NCBI GenBank assembly: GCA_937892665.1
Contig: CALBJF010000171.1
Coordinates: forward strand, 1 to 13,195
Reading direction: 5' to 3'
Length of the DNA: 13,195 nucleotides
Origin: an uncultured euryarchaeote
GTDB lineage: Archaea; Thermoplasmatota; Poseidoniia; Poseidoniales; Poseidoniaceae
The translations under genes and the position numbers were made by a program. Positions 1 through 7,268 of this stretch are shown here, piece by piece. The stretch's first letter is position 1. Each line of letters starts with the position of its first letter. Below the pieces are notes generated by a model. It was not told where the DNA came from, ran no database searches, and saw nothing but the letters and a program-made list of their open reading frames with translations.

Positions 1-1349
1 TGACATTTGGAGCAAGTTATGCTGAAATTCGTTTGATGGCTGAAACAACTTCCTCGGTACGATTGAAGGATGGGCAACTTGAACATGCCATTCCAGGGCA
101 AGAGATCGGAGCAACACTTCGAATCCTAGCAGATGGTGCATGGGGCGTTCATTCTACCACAGATATTAGCAATATTCCAAATGAAATCGAAGCAACTGTG
201 CGCCTTGCGAAAGCAGTTGCTGCCCGCCGCCCAAGCGGTTCAAATCCGATTCAACTTGCTGAAATCCCAATTCATCAAGATGAAATCCATTGGAAATCGA
301 AAAAAGATGTCCGAAACACAGATCTCGATACCAAGTTGTCAATGCTCGACAATATCCATCAGTCCGCTAATGATGATGAACGAATCATTTCAGTTTCGTG
401 TGGTTGGTCGGATGAGCACCTCCACACTGAACTATTAACAACTGAGGGAATGGACAGAACATGGTCATTCCAACGTTCGATGGTGAACGGCATGGTAACT
501 GCCAGAGATGGTGGCGATCCAGTTTCCTATAGAATGAGGCATGGAGGAGAAGGAGGACTCGAACTTATCGAGGCATGTGATCTGCAAAGTCTTGGGGGAG
601 ATGCTCGTATCGCAGCATTGAGACTACTCAAAGCCGAGCGGGCTCCAAGTGGAAAATTACCTCTTATCGCAGACCGAGACCTTACTGGAGTCTACATTCA
701 TGAAGCACTAGGTCATCCATGTGAAGCCGATCTCGTCGCAGCAGGAGATTCATGTTTGGATGGGAAACTCGGTCAAAAAATAGGTAATGAGATTGTAACA
801 GTTGTCGACGATCCAACCCTACGAGGGGGCTATGGCGCCTATCCTATCGATGATGAAGGTCTTGACCCAAGAGAAAAAACACTCATCAAGAACGGCGTCT
901 TAACCGATTACTTGAATCACAGAGAAACCGCACATCACTTTGGATTGGAACCAAATGCAGGCGCACGCGCTCAGGATGGACTCCATCACCCTCTTGTAAG
1001 AATGTCGAATACAATGATCATGGGTGGAAATTTCAATGATATTGATGAACTTATGGAGGATATTGAATACGGTGTCTATGCATGTGGATCACGTGGCGGG
1101 CAGGTTGATACCGGCAGAGGTTCATTCCAATTCGCAGCCCAAGAGGCATACCTCATTGAGAATGGAGAGATCACAACCCCTCTACGAGATGTAAGCGTAA
1201 GTGGACTTACATTGCAAATCTTGAATGATGTTGATGGATTAACCAAAGATGCAAAGTTAGCAAGCCCTGGTTTCTGCGGAAAAGGACAGACAGTCCCCGT
1301 AGGCGACGGTGGCCCAATCATGAGAATTCGAGAAGCACTGGTGGGATGA
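1..1349 (+). CDS. tldD: TldD, metalloprotease subunit (5' end cut by window)
   Basis: Catalytic subunit of the TldD/TldE protease, a cytosolic complex that in bacteria trims modified peptides such as microcins and antitoxins; its archaeal substrate is not known. The zinc motif HEALGH lies at 699-716, followed by PCEAD. Near the C-terminus FCGKGQ (cysteine codon 1275-1277) matches the conserved cysteine region of the family, and MSNTMIMGG is a typical TldD segment. The frame is open from base 3 up to the ATG at 36, and the translation before that ATG (TFGASYAEIRL) fits the usual TldD N-terminus, which runs G-A-x-Y-A-(E/D)-x-R. The real start is therefore left of the window, and neither the TTG at 33 nor the ATG at 36 is the true start. 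The TGA stop overlaps the start of the next gene. Family assignment is firm; the substrate is unknown. Confidence 0.93.
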   Translation, partial: TFGASYAEIRLMAETTSSVRLKDGQLEHAIPGQEIGATLRILADGAWGVHSTTDISNIPNEIEATVRLAKAVAARRPSGSNPIQLAEIPIHQDEIHWKSKKDVRNTDLDTKLSMLDNIHQSANDDERIISVSCGWSDEHLHTELLTTEGMDRTWSFQRSMVNGMVTARDGGDPVSYRMRHGGEGGLELIEACDLQSLGGDARIAALRLLKAERAPSGKLPLIADRDLTGVYIHEALGHPCEADLVAAGDSCLDGKLGQKIGNEIVTVVDDPTLRGGYGAYPIDDEGLDPREKTLIKNGVLTDYLNHRETAHHFGLEPNAGARAQDGLHHPLVRMSNTMIMGGNFNDIDELMEDIEYGVYACGSRGGQVDTGRGSFQFAAQEAYLIENGEITTPLRDVSVSGLTLQILNDVDGLTKDAKLASPGFCGKGQTVPVGDGGPIMRIREALVG

Positions 1350-2755
1350 GGATGATCCCGGAAGATGCAATCGAACGGCTTCTTGAAGGATGCAAGGATA
1401 TCTCAAAGGAATGTGAATTACAAAACATTTCTGAATGGGAAATCGTCGGAACGCAAGGATATGGTCGCTCACTGGATATCGAAGCAGGAAGAATCTCCCT
1501 CGCTTCCGGAGGTGGTGAAGGTGGATTTGGGGTTCGAATCCTTGACAATGGCCGGTATGGCTATGCACATCTTGTTGACGTCTCAGGAGCCAAGCACGCC
1601 GTTTCCCAAGCATTGTCAATCGCAAAGGTAAGCCCAAGCATCTCAGGTTTCTCCTTACCATCAGCGGAAAAAACAAATCCTGTTGACGGAATGCTCGATG
1701 AGGCAATTCTGAAATTATCACCTGATGATCTCCTCACACAAGGAGACGACATCATCTCAGAAGTCGCATCACTGGACGAAAGAGCTGTTGTTATTGGAGG
1801 GGGCATTGGGATTGGAGCCGAAGCAGGAGTTATGTTGTCTAGTCAAGGCATTGAAGCATCAGGAATATCAACATCACATGGTTTAGGAGTCCAAGTCTCT
1901 ATTGATGTCGATGACCAAATGACAAGTTCATGGGAGAGTTCATCTTCGCGAAAACTCATTGGAGGTATACCTGATTGTGTAGCCACAGCAGTGGAATGGG
2001 CTCAAAAAACAAGGAACCCTGTTGATGTTCAATCAGATGCACAAGATACGCCTGTCATAATGACTTCACAGGGAATCAGTTCCTTATTCTCAAATATCAT
2101 CCGTCCATCTATTCTTGGTGAAAGGATGGTTCGAGGCGAATCATATTGGTCTGGAAAATTAAACGAAGTTGTGCTTGATAACCATCTCACAATGATGGAC
2201 GATCGAAGGATGGAAGGTGGATTCGGTTCGGGTTCACGTGACGCTGAAGGCGTTCCAACATCATGTCACACAATCATCGAAAATGGTACTCTTCGCAAGA
2301 TGCTATGGTCTTCAAGAGATGCTGCAAAGAATGTGTCTGAAGGCAAAACCGATTCTGCTGAATCAACAGGATCTGCATCGCGAGGCAGCCACATGTCACC
2401 GCCTGTAACAGGTTGCGGCGATGTCCATTTACTGTCCTCAAAGCCACCAATGTCCCTTGATGAGATGATTGAGACAATGGGGACGGGTTATGTCATTCAC
2501 AGCGTCATGGGAGCTCACACGGCCAACCCAACCAGTGGAGATTTCTCAGTTACTTCGAGTACCGTTCTTCGAATTGAAGAGGGGGAAATATTGGGCCCAA
2601 TTAAACAGGCTGGCGTCTCTGGAAATCTCTTCAAAGCCTTGTCAAAAGAAGTCAGTCTCGGCCACAGTTCGACAAGGAACGGTGTGTCAAGCACTGGAAC
2701 TAACCATCTTTCAAACGTCCTCTTCGCACAAGGAATGCGTATAAATCCCGCCTGA
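1346..2755 (+). CDS. pmbA: TldE/PmbA, non-catalytic partner of TldD
   Basis: About 469 residues of the TldD/PmbA family. It lacks HExxxH, as expected for the TldE subunit, which forms the heterodimer with TldD. Family landmarks are the C-terminal block GDFSVTSSTVLRIEEGEI, then GPIKQAGVSGNLF, and the glycine-rich GGEGGFGVRIL near residue 55, corresponding to the N-terminal fold shared with TldD. It starts inside the tldD stop (ATGA), so the two genes are almost surely co-transcribed and translationally coupled. A second in-frame ATG at 1352 sits 6 nt after GGTGGG (1340-1345) and is at least as likely as 1346; the difference is two residues. It could be called TldD-like, but the missing metal motif and its position after a complete catalytic partner favour TldE. 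Confidence 0.92.
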   Translation: MRMIPEDAIERLLEGCKDISKECELQNISEWEIVGTQGYGRSLDIEAGRISLASGGGEGGFGVRILDNGRYGYAHLVDVSGAKHAVSQALSIAKVSPSISGFSLPSAEKTNPVDGMLDEAILKLSPDDLLTQGDDIISEVASLDERAVVIGGGIGIGAEAGVMLSSQGIEASGISTSHGLGVQVSIDVDDQMTSSWESSSSRKLIGGIPDCVATAVEWAQKTRNPVDVQSDAQDTPVIMTSQGISSLFSNIIRPSILGERMVRGESYWSGKLNEVVLDNHLTMMDDRRMEGGFGSGSRDAEGVPTSCHTIIENGTLRKMLWSSRDAAKNVSEGKTDSAESTGSASRGSHMSPPVTGCGDVHLLSSKPPMSLDEMIETMGTGYVIHSVMGAHTANPTSGDFSVTSSTVLRIEEGEILGPIKQAGVSGNLFKALSKEVSLGHSSTRNGVSSTGTNHLSNVLFAQGMRINPA

Positions 2756-2818
2756 ATTGTGAAGGGGATTGTTTATCACCCCTCGTCAGTCTTGTTCACT
2801 TCCATGGAGGTCATGGGA

Positions 2819-2911
2819 GTGTCAAGTCTAAACCAATCCGCACGAAAGCCCGCAGCCTGTTCTCCGCACAGGCCCAATCAACAATTCGCCTGGCGGGGGT
2901 GGATTCTTTGA
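2819..2911 (+). CDS. possible 30-residue leader ORF before RPA
   Basis: A short reading frame in the 143-bp spacer. GGAGGTC at 2806-2812 is a strong archaeal-type Shine-Dalgarno match, with an ATG directly after it (2813) and an in-frame GTG at better spacing (2819). The frame ends at TGA 2909-2911, which overlaps an in-frame TTG (2908) of the RPA gene and lies 10 bases past its GTG at 2899, an arrangement compatible with translational coupling. The peptide has two tryptophans and an arginine near its end and carries the inverted repeat 2855-2873. There is no homology that I recognise. Chance is a real alternative, because the spacer is open in more than one frame. Confidence 0.2.
   Translation: MSSLNQSARKPAACSPHRPNQQFAWRGWIL
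2855..2873. repeat. 6-bp inverted repeat in the tldE-RPA spacer
   Basis: GCCTGT (2855-2860) and ACAGGC (2868-2873) are perfect inverted arms around a 7-base loop, 25 bases before the RPA start. It has no following T-run, so it does not look like an intrinsic terminator; it could be an RNA hairpin in the RPA leader or an operator, or chance. The rest of the spacer (2756-2898) holds a weak GGGG/CCCC pairing near 2764-2780 and an AT-rich GTTTATC at 2771-2777 that could serve as a TATA box. Confidence 0.3.
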
Positions 2912-4605
2912 GTGGAGACGACCGATATGCAGGTCATATTGCTGCGGTATTGCAGGAATGTCCTGACGCAGATCAAGATGAAATTCGTTCCGCTTTCGTA
3001 AAATACGAAGAAGAATTCTTTATACCCCCACAAGACGCTATTCGATCGATTGTTCGAAGATTTCGAAGTGAAAGCGACACTCCAGCCTCTCAGGGAGGAG
3101 CTAGTAGTCAACCGAAAAAGCCATCAAAAAAGGTCAGTTCTCTCTCAGAGTTGAAAGCAGACGATCGTGAGATAGAAATTGAAGTTGAAATCGTTTCACA
3201 TAATGTTCGTGAGCAAATGATTCGAGGTGAAGCCAAATCTATTTCATTCGGTCTTTTGGAAGACGACCCTTGGCAGGAAGGTTCCGGAGAAAGGACTCGC
3301 TGGGAGTACAAGGACTGGGGAAATAATGCTAACATTACACCGGGATCAGTTGTTCGAATTGAAGGAGCATCTGTCAACGAATATCAAGGACGTATGTCGA
3401 TCAATATTAATCAGTCATCACGCATTGCAGTCTTGCGCGAAGGAACTCGTCCAGTTGTCGCTCCAGGCGAGCCAATAGGTATCGATTCCCTTCCTGGCGA
3501 TGGATATGTTTGCATCGTCGGCCGAGTCATGTCGGTTCGCCCAGATCAAATTCACAAAAGAGATGGTAGTGGAAGTATCGATGTTGTCCGAGGCCGTTTG
3601 GCCGATGAATCAGGTGCAATAGGATTTCTTTCTTGGGAACCCTTCGAATTTGAAATCGGTTCATTGCTGAAGGTCGATGGCGCTCAGGTCAAGACCTTTA
3701 GAGACACACCAGAACTCAACTTTGGCAGAACCACGAAAATTGAACCATTCCACGATGCTTCTTTCGCAGATACGGATGCTTTGAAAGAAGGACTCGTGGC
3801 GACGGTAAGTACGCTACGTGATGGTTCCAAAGATGTCGAAATCATTGTCAGTATCACGGAATGGGGAAAGCGCACATTCACCAAAGACGGAGAAGAACGC
3901 TACCTTTGGTCTGGACAAATCGCTGATCCAACTGGCCAATGTAGAATGAGTGCATGGGTTGATTTACCAATTGATGAAACGAAATTACCGATTACGGTAC
4001 GCATCACGGATGCACGTGTTCGTGCTTGGCAAGGCATCCCCGATATTACCGTCGATAGAGCCGAGCAAATTACAATTCTAGATGAAACCCCATGGGATGC
4101 AAACCTTGACCTTACAAACCTCAAAGTTGAAGTTGGACTTCACGACCTTGTCAGTGGTCCAAGTAGAGTCGGTATATCCACTACTGGAACCGTTGTATCT
4201 ATTCGTGAAGATTCTGGAACCATCATGCGATGTCCAGAATGTCGAAGAGTGCTACGTGAAGGACAATGCAGTGAACATGGAACTGTTGAAGGAAATGAGG
4301 ATGTCAGACTCCGTCTCGTTCTCGATGACCAAGGAGCTACATGTGCACTACTCATTTCGAAAGAAGCTGCTCTTTCCCTCCTTGAAACAGACCACACTTC
4401 GATGGTGGACCAAATTCAAGCAAACGGGTCAATGATGTATGTTCAATCAATCCGAAACCGCTTACTTGGTTGCCGATTAGAGGCGTCAGGAAGAGTCATC
4501 AATGATGGTCAAGGCTCGATGGTTTTGTGCAATGAAGCCACAATCATCAAACCTGAATCGGCACTTCAGGCAACCGAACTTCGAGCACAATGGGGGATGG
4601 AATAA
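2899..4605 (+). CDS. rpa: Replication protein A (ssDNA-binding, multiple OB folds, zinc motif)
   Basis: Euryarchaeal-type single-stranded DNA-binding protein for replication, repair and recombination, 568 residues. Residues 1-50 form a small helical domain that ends in PPQDAIRSIVRRF, like the N-terminal segment of other euryarchaeal RPAs. OB-fold segments follow at roughly 75-170, 197-285 (VGRVMSVRPDQIH, then an ADESGAIGFLSWEP strand pattern) and 295-390 (ADPTGQCRMSAWVD). A fourth OB region, about 425-545, carries a zinc-binding motif C445-x2-C448-x8-C457-x2-H460, a CCCH arrangement in place of the more usual four cysteines. The GTG at 2899 is the first usable start in an otherwise open frame and has no good Shine-Dalgarno; TTG at 2908 is an alternative. 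It is coupled to the next gene through TAATG. Family assignment is strong; domain borders are estimates. Confidence 0.9.
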   Translation: MDSLSGDDRYAGHIAAVLQECPDADQDEIRSAFVKYEEEFFIPPQDAIRSIVRRFRSESDTPASQGGASSQPKKPSKKVSSLSELKADDREIEIEVEIVSHNVREQMIRGEAKSISFGLLEDDPWQEGSGERTRWEYKDWGNNANITPGSVVRIEGASVNEYQGRMSININQSSRIAVLREGTRPVVAPGEPIGIDSLPGDGYVCIVGRVMSVRPDQIHKRDGSGSIDVVRGRLADESGAIGFLSWEPFEFEIGSLLKVDGAQVKTFRDTPELNFGRTTKIEPFHDASFADTDALKEGLVATVSTLRDGSKDVEIIVSITEWGKRTFTKDGEERYLWSGQIADPTGQCRMSAWVDLPIDETKLPITVRITDARVRAWQGIPDITVDRAEQITILDETPWDANLDLTNLKVEVGLHDLVSGPSRVGISTTGTVVSIREDSGTIMRCPECRRVLREGQCSEHGTVEGNEDVRLRLVLDDQGATCALLISKEAALSLLETDHTSMVDQIQANGSMMYVQSIRNRLLGCRLEASGRVINDGQGSMVLCNEATIIKPESALQATELRAQWGME

Positions 4606-4607
4606 TG
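4592..4607 (+). promoter_or_regulatory. Shine-Dalgarno deciding the start of the RPA-associated gene
   Basis: GGGGGATGG (4592-4600) lies 4 bases before ATG 4605-4607, and that ATG overlaps the RPA stop as TAATG. This favours 4605 over the upstream in-frame ATG at 4590, which has no such site. Confidence 0.6.
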
Positions 4608-5525
4608 ATCGGAACACAGCAAATTAAACGCCAACCAGCATGGTTCATGCTTGCTTCTGAATTTGGAGAATCTACTCTTAATGAGAAAGGAACTGGAGAA
4701 TTTGATCCCACTTTCGTCATAACGAAACTTGGTGCAAAGGTCAACCGCCTTATTGTTTCAGGCTTAGTCGAACGATTGGAATTAAGAGAAACCAGTAACG
4801 GATCACAGATGTACAATGGGCAAATTCGAGACCCTTCGGGCCTTCACTATTTCTCTGTGGGCGAATATGCAACTGAATCAATGAGAGAATTCGTGATTCA
4901 GTTATTGGAGAAAATCGATGCTGGGGAACCGGTTCTACTCACAATGACTGCAAAAGCCCGCTGGTACCAAACAGATGAGGGAGCAGTATACACATCCCTT
5001 CGACCTGAAGAAGCGTGCATAATTGATAGAGAACGGTACGCTTCATGGCTTGTCAGCGCCTCTGCCGCAACACTCAGCCGCCTTAGTCAGCATAAACTTA
5101 CACTGAGTTGTGAACCGACCACTGAAGGAATGAAAGAAGCGGGTGTGGCTGAAGACATGATACCAGGTCTTCTGGCTGCTCAAGGCCATTACGGGCAGAT
5201 TGATACCGAAACATACCGATTAAACGTCATGCAAGCATTGGATATCGCTGAAGGGAAACTCGAGGCCGCTACAGCGCCTCCACCTACGCTCAATCTTGCA
5301 GATGTTGAAGAGGTAGCAGCAGAAGCTGACGACGATCTACGACCAGTCGTTCTTGAATGCATTCAAGCAATGGATAACGGAGACGGAGTCGATTTCGAAT
5401 CTCTTGTTCGAAATCTAGCAGCACGTGGTTTCGCACGTGATAAAAGCGAACCTGAACTTGATGCTATGAGTGATGAAGGCATCTTACATGAACCTAGATT
5501 TGGTTGGTTCAAGATAGTTTCTTGA
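4605..5525 (+). CDS. RPA-associated protein (COG3390 family)
   Basis: Partner of RPA, 306 residues from ATG 4605 (311 if ATG 4590 is used). The N-terminal motif RQPAWFMLASEF and an OB-fold segment at about 45-145 (VNRLIVSGLVERLEL ... YNGQIRDPSGLHYFSVGEY) match the COG3390 RPA-associated proteins found next to rpa genes in haloarchaea and methanogens. The last about 60 residues (VLECIQAMDNGDGVDF ... GILHEPRFGWFKI) look like the winged-helix domain at the end of RPA32, a protein-interaction module. Between them lies a low-complexity linker rich in alanine and acidic residues. The position directly after RPA with a TAATG overlap suggests a complex made at matched levels. Role by family and context; no enzymatic motif is seen. 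Confidence 0.85.
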   Translation: MIGTQQIKRQPAWFMLASEFGESTLNEKGTGEFDPTFVITKLGAKVNRLIVSGLVERLELRETSNGSQMYNGQIRDPSGLHYFSVGEYATESMREFVIQLLEKIDAGEPVLLTMTAKARWYQTDEGAVYTSLRPEEACIIDRERYASWLVSASAATLSRLSQHKLTLSCEPTTEGMKEAGVAEDMIPGLLAAQGHYGQIDTETYRLNVMQALDIAEGKLEAATAPPPTLNLADVEEVAAEADDDLRPVVLECIQAMDNGDGVDFESLVRNLAARGFARDKSEPELDAMSDEGILHEPRFGWFKIVS

Positions 5526-5583
5526 AGGAATTACTCCAACACATTCAAATCTTGCCTTCACCCTCATACTAATTGGGGTCATT

Positions 5584-5937
5584 ATGGCAGGCATGGATTT
5601 TTTCATTCGACCGGCAACTGGAACAGGCGCATCAGATTGGGTTCGGATACCGAACGCAGATATTGATGTTCGATTGACTCGAAGGATGACCCGTACAATT
5701 ATCCGTGGTGGAGAAGGCGATAATCTCCACGATGAAGGCTCAGAGTCTACAGTCTACAATGTTCGAGGAATTCTATCCCTTGATGATTACAAACGGATTC
5801 TAGAAATGTTCAGATCAGGGCAACCATTTATTCACGACCCGTTTGAAGAAAGGGATGTTAAAGTCATTTTTTCGGCTCTTGAGTACGAGGGTTCGACTGA
5901 GAAGTTCCATTTTGAACTGATAGAAGACGTAATTTGA
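5584..5937 (+). CDS. small protein resembling phage tail/baseplate subunits
   Basis: 117 residues, no membrane segment and no prepilin signal, so it is not a pilin. The order of motifs recalls distal-tail or baseplate-type proteins of phages and contractile systems: an arginine-rich strand (TRRMTRTIIRG), a GGEGDNLHDEGS turn, a strand VYNVRGILS, a helix DDYKRILEMFRSGQPFIHDP, then a strand VKVIFSALEYEG and a closing strand FHFELIED. This is the common pattern of rotation-arm proteins in which 'x-D-x-G' is followed by an 'I-x-G' strand and a short 'dp' loop. The similarity is recalled from general pattern, not from a search. It is the first gene of a tight cluster with secretion genes (10-base gap to the next). 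GGGGT (5574-5578) precedes the ATG; MAGMD offers a second ATG at 5593. Function unknown. Confidence 0.5.
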   Translation: MAGMDFFIRPATGTGASDWVRIPNADIDVRLTRRMTRTIIRGGEGDNLHDEGSESTVYNVRGILSLDDYKRILEMFRSGQPFIHDPFEERDVKVIFSALEYEGSTEKFHFELIEDVI

Positions 5938-5947
5938 AGGTGAAAGC

Positions 5948-6523
5948 ATGCGTAAACTGGACGAAAAGAGGGAAGTTCTCTATGTCATTCGTGCAATGGA
6001 TGTCCTCATGTCATCAGGAATTGGTCTAGAAGCAACAATTCACAGTATTTCCCAAGGGGGATACGGTATCATCTCAGAGGACTTCAAAGAGATGATGGAC
6101 AACGTTAGAAGTGGTGGACGATCACTCGAAAAAGAACTTAAGAGTATGATGAAAAAATCAGAGACAGAAGGATATCGTCGCCTTCTCAACATCATGCACA
6201 TGAATATCACTCAAAATACGGATGTAATTGACACCTTGAAAAAGCAAGGAAGTCGTATGGAAGAAGAGCGTACAGAAGATGTCAAAAAATATATTGAAGA
6301 CTTAAGCGGCGTTCCAGAATCACTCCTTTCGATTGGAATGATTGGCCCAATCATCCTTGCTGTTTTCGGGCTCTTCCCTCAACTCGTAGGGGATATGGGC
6401 AGTTTCTTTGGTATGCCTGAGCAATCAACAATCAATATGGTGGTCAATGCTGGATTAATGCTTACACTTCTTGCAATGGTCATGATCGGGCTGAAAACCC
6501 ACACAAAGGATCCAGGATTGTGA
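5948..6523 (+). CDS. TadC/FlaJ-like membrane platform protein, single T2SSF domain
   Basis: 191 residues. The N-terminal two thirds have the cytoplasmic helical pattern of the T2SSF (GspF/TadC/FlaJ) domain: VLMSSGIGLEATIHSISQGG, then NVRSGGRSLEKELK, each with the small-residue 'SG/GG' turn. Two membrane helices follow, at about 125-147 and 162-182, leaving a short cytoplasmic tail. Proteins of this family form the inner-membrane platform on which a secretion ATPase turns to assemble pili or filaments. AAGGTGA (5937-5943) sits 4 bases before the ATG. It is half the size of an archaellum FlaJ, which carries two such domains; the next gene supplies the second half. Family assignment is good; which filament it serves cannot be told. 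Confidence 0.8.
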   Translation: MRKLDEKREVLYVIRAMDVLMSSGIGLEATIHSISQGGYGIISEDFKEMMDNVRSGGRSLEKELKSMMKKSETEGYRRLLNIMHMNITQNTDVIDTLKKQGSRMEEERTEDVKKYIEDLSGVPESLLSIGMIGPIILAVFGLFPQLVGDMGSFFGMPEQSTINMVVNAGLMLTLLAMVMIGLKTHTKDPGL

Positions 6524-6527
6524 TACC

Positions 6528-7259
6528 ATGCTCTTTCGCCTACTGGAATCGTTCAATGATCAACCAATGATGCTGTTTCTAGGCGTTGTTGGCTTCGCTA
6601 TGCTTGGGGGAGGAATTCCTCCAATTCGAGAACGAATTCGTAGAAGAAAAATTGAGAATGCCCTGCCGAGTTTCCTCGAAGCCTTATCCGATACAGTAGG
6701 CGCAGGCCTCGGCATCCAAGAAGCAATGCAAAAGCAAGCAAAAACTGCACCGGCTCCACTTGGCCCATTGCTCGAAGAAACATTGGCAGAAAGTCATGTA
6801 AATTCCTTTGATGCTGCCCTCTCTAGTTTTGCGACGAAAACCAGATCATCTCAGGTTCAACGAGTTATGCATCTACTTGAAACTGCTATCGAGCAAGGTG
6901 CTCCACTTCAAGAAATTTTGATGAATTTATCAATGGATTACGAAAGACTCAACGATTTGATGAACAAAAGGGAATCTGAGCTTCAAGGGCGTGGCATCCT
7001 TATTGTTCTCTTCATTTGTATCGGACTTCCTGGTCTTATTGGATTTCTTGTCGGATTGTTTACTCCTGGTTCAAAGGGATTCCAAATCGATGGTTTCCTC
7101 TCCACATTCAGCCTCTTCTTCGCAGTAGCAAGCGCTGTTGGCGTTGCTGTATCTGGGCGAATGCTCGGTAGGATGAGAGATATAATGTGGTTTGTACCAC
7201 TCTGGATGACGATGTCCATGTTCTTCTTTTTAGGAGCAACAAAAATGATCGGTGGATGA
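6528..7259 (+). CDS. second TadB/TadC/FlaJ-like membrane platform protein
   Basis: 243 residues with another single T2SSF domain: ALPSFLEALSDTVGAGLGIQEAMQ and HLLETAIEQGAPLQEILMNL are the two helical turns of this domain. Membrane helices are seen at about 14-32, 156-178, 188-210 and 219-238. An arginine/lysine cluster (RERIRRRK, about 34-41) after the first helix would lie in the cytoplasm. It starts 4 bases after the stop of the previous platform gene and 9 bases before the ATPase start, so the three are one transcription unit. The two membrane proteins probably act as a pair, as TadB and TadC do. Family firm; pairing inferred. Confidence 0.82.
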   Translation: MLFRLLESFNDQPMMLFLGVVGFAMLGGGIPPIRERIRRRKIENALPSFLEALSDTVGAGLGIQEAMQKQAKTAPAPLGPLLEETLAESHVNSFDAALSSFATKTRSSQVQRVMHLLETAIEQGAPLQEILMNLSMDYERLNDLMNKRESELQGRGILIVLFICIGLPGLIGFLVGLFTPGSKGFQIDGFLSTFSLFFAVASAVGVAVSGRMLGRMRDIMWFVPLWMTMSMFFFLGATKMIGG

Positions 7260-7268
7260 GGTGAATTT

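Noticed and set aside
33..38. TTG/ATG as the true start of tldD
   Set aside because: The frame is open to the left edge, and the upstream residues match the TldD N-terminus, so the gene begins outside the window.
1257..1721. 154-codon minus-strand frame across the tldD-tldE junction
   Set aside because: It is antisense to two well-recognised genes, has no ribosome site and no family features.
4082..4435. 117-codon plus-strand frame inside RPA
   Set aside because: It is out of frame with the zinc motif and OB folds of RPA, and its composition is that of a shifted frame.
4590..4604. Upstream ATG start of the RPA-associated protein
   Set aside because: The ATG at 4605 has GGGGGATGG in position and overlaps the RPA stop; the upstream one has no such site.
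5526..5583. Clear promoter or terminator before the secretion cluster
   Set aside because: The 58-bp spacer has only an AT-rich CATACTAATT and no convincing TATA/BRE or hairpin, so I do not annotate one.
5584..5937. Small protein as the missing pilin
   Set aside because: It has no N-terminal signal, no prepilin cleavage motif and no hydrophobic helix.
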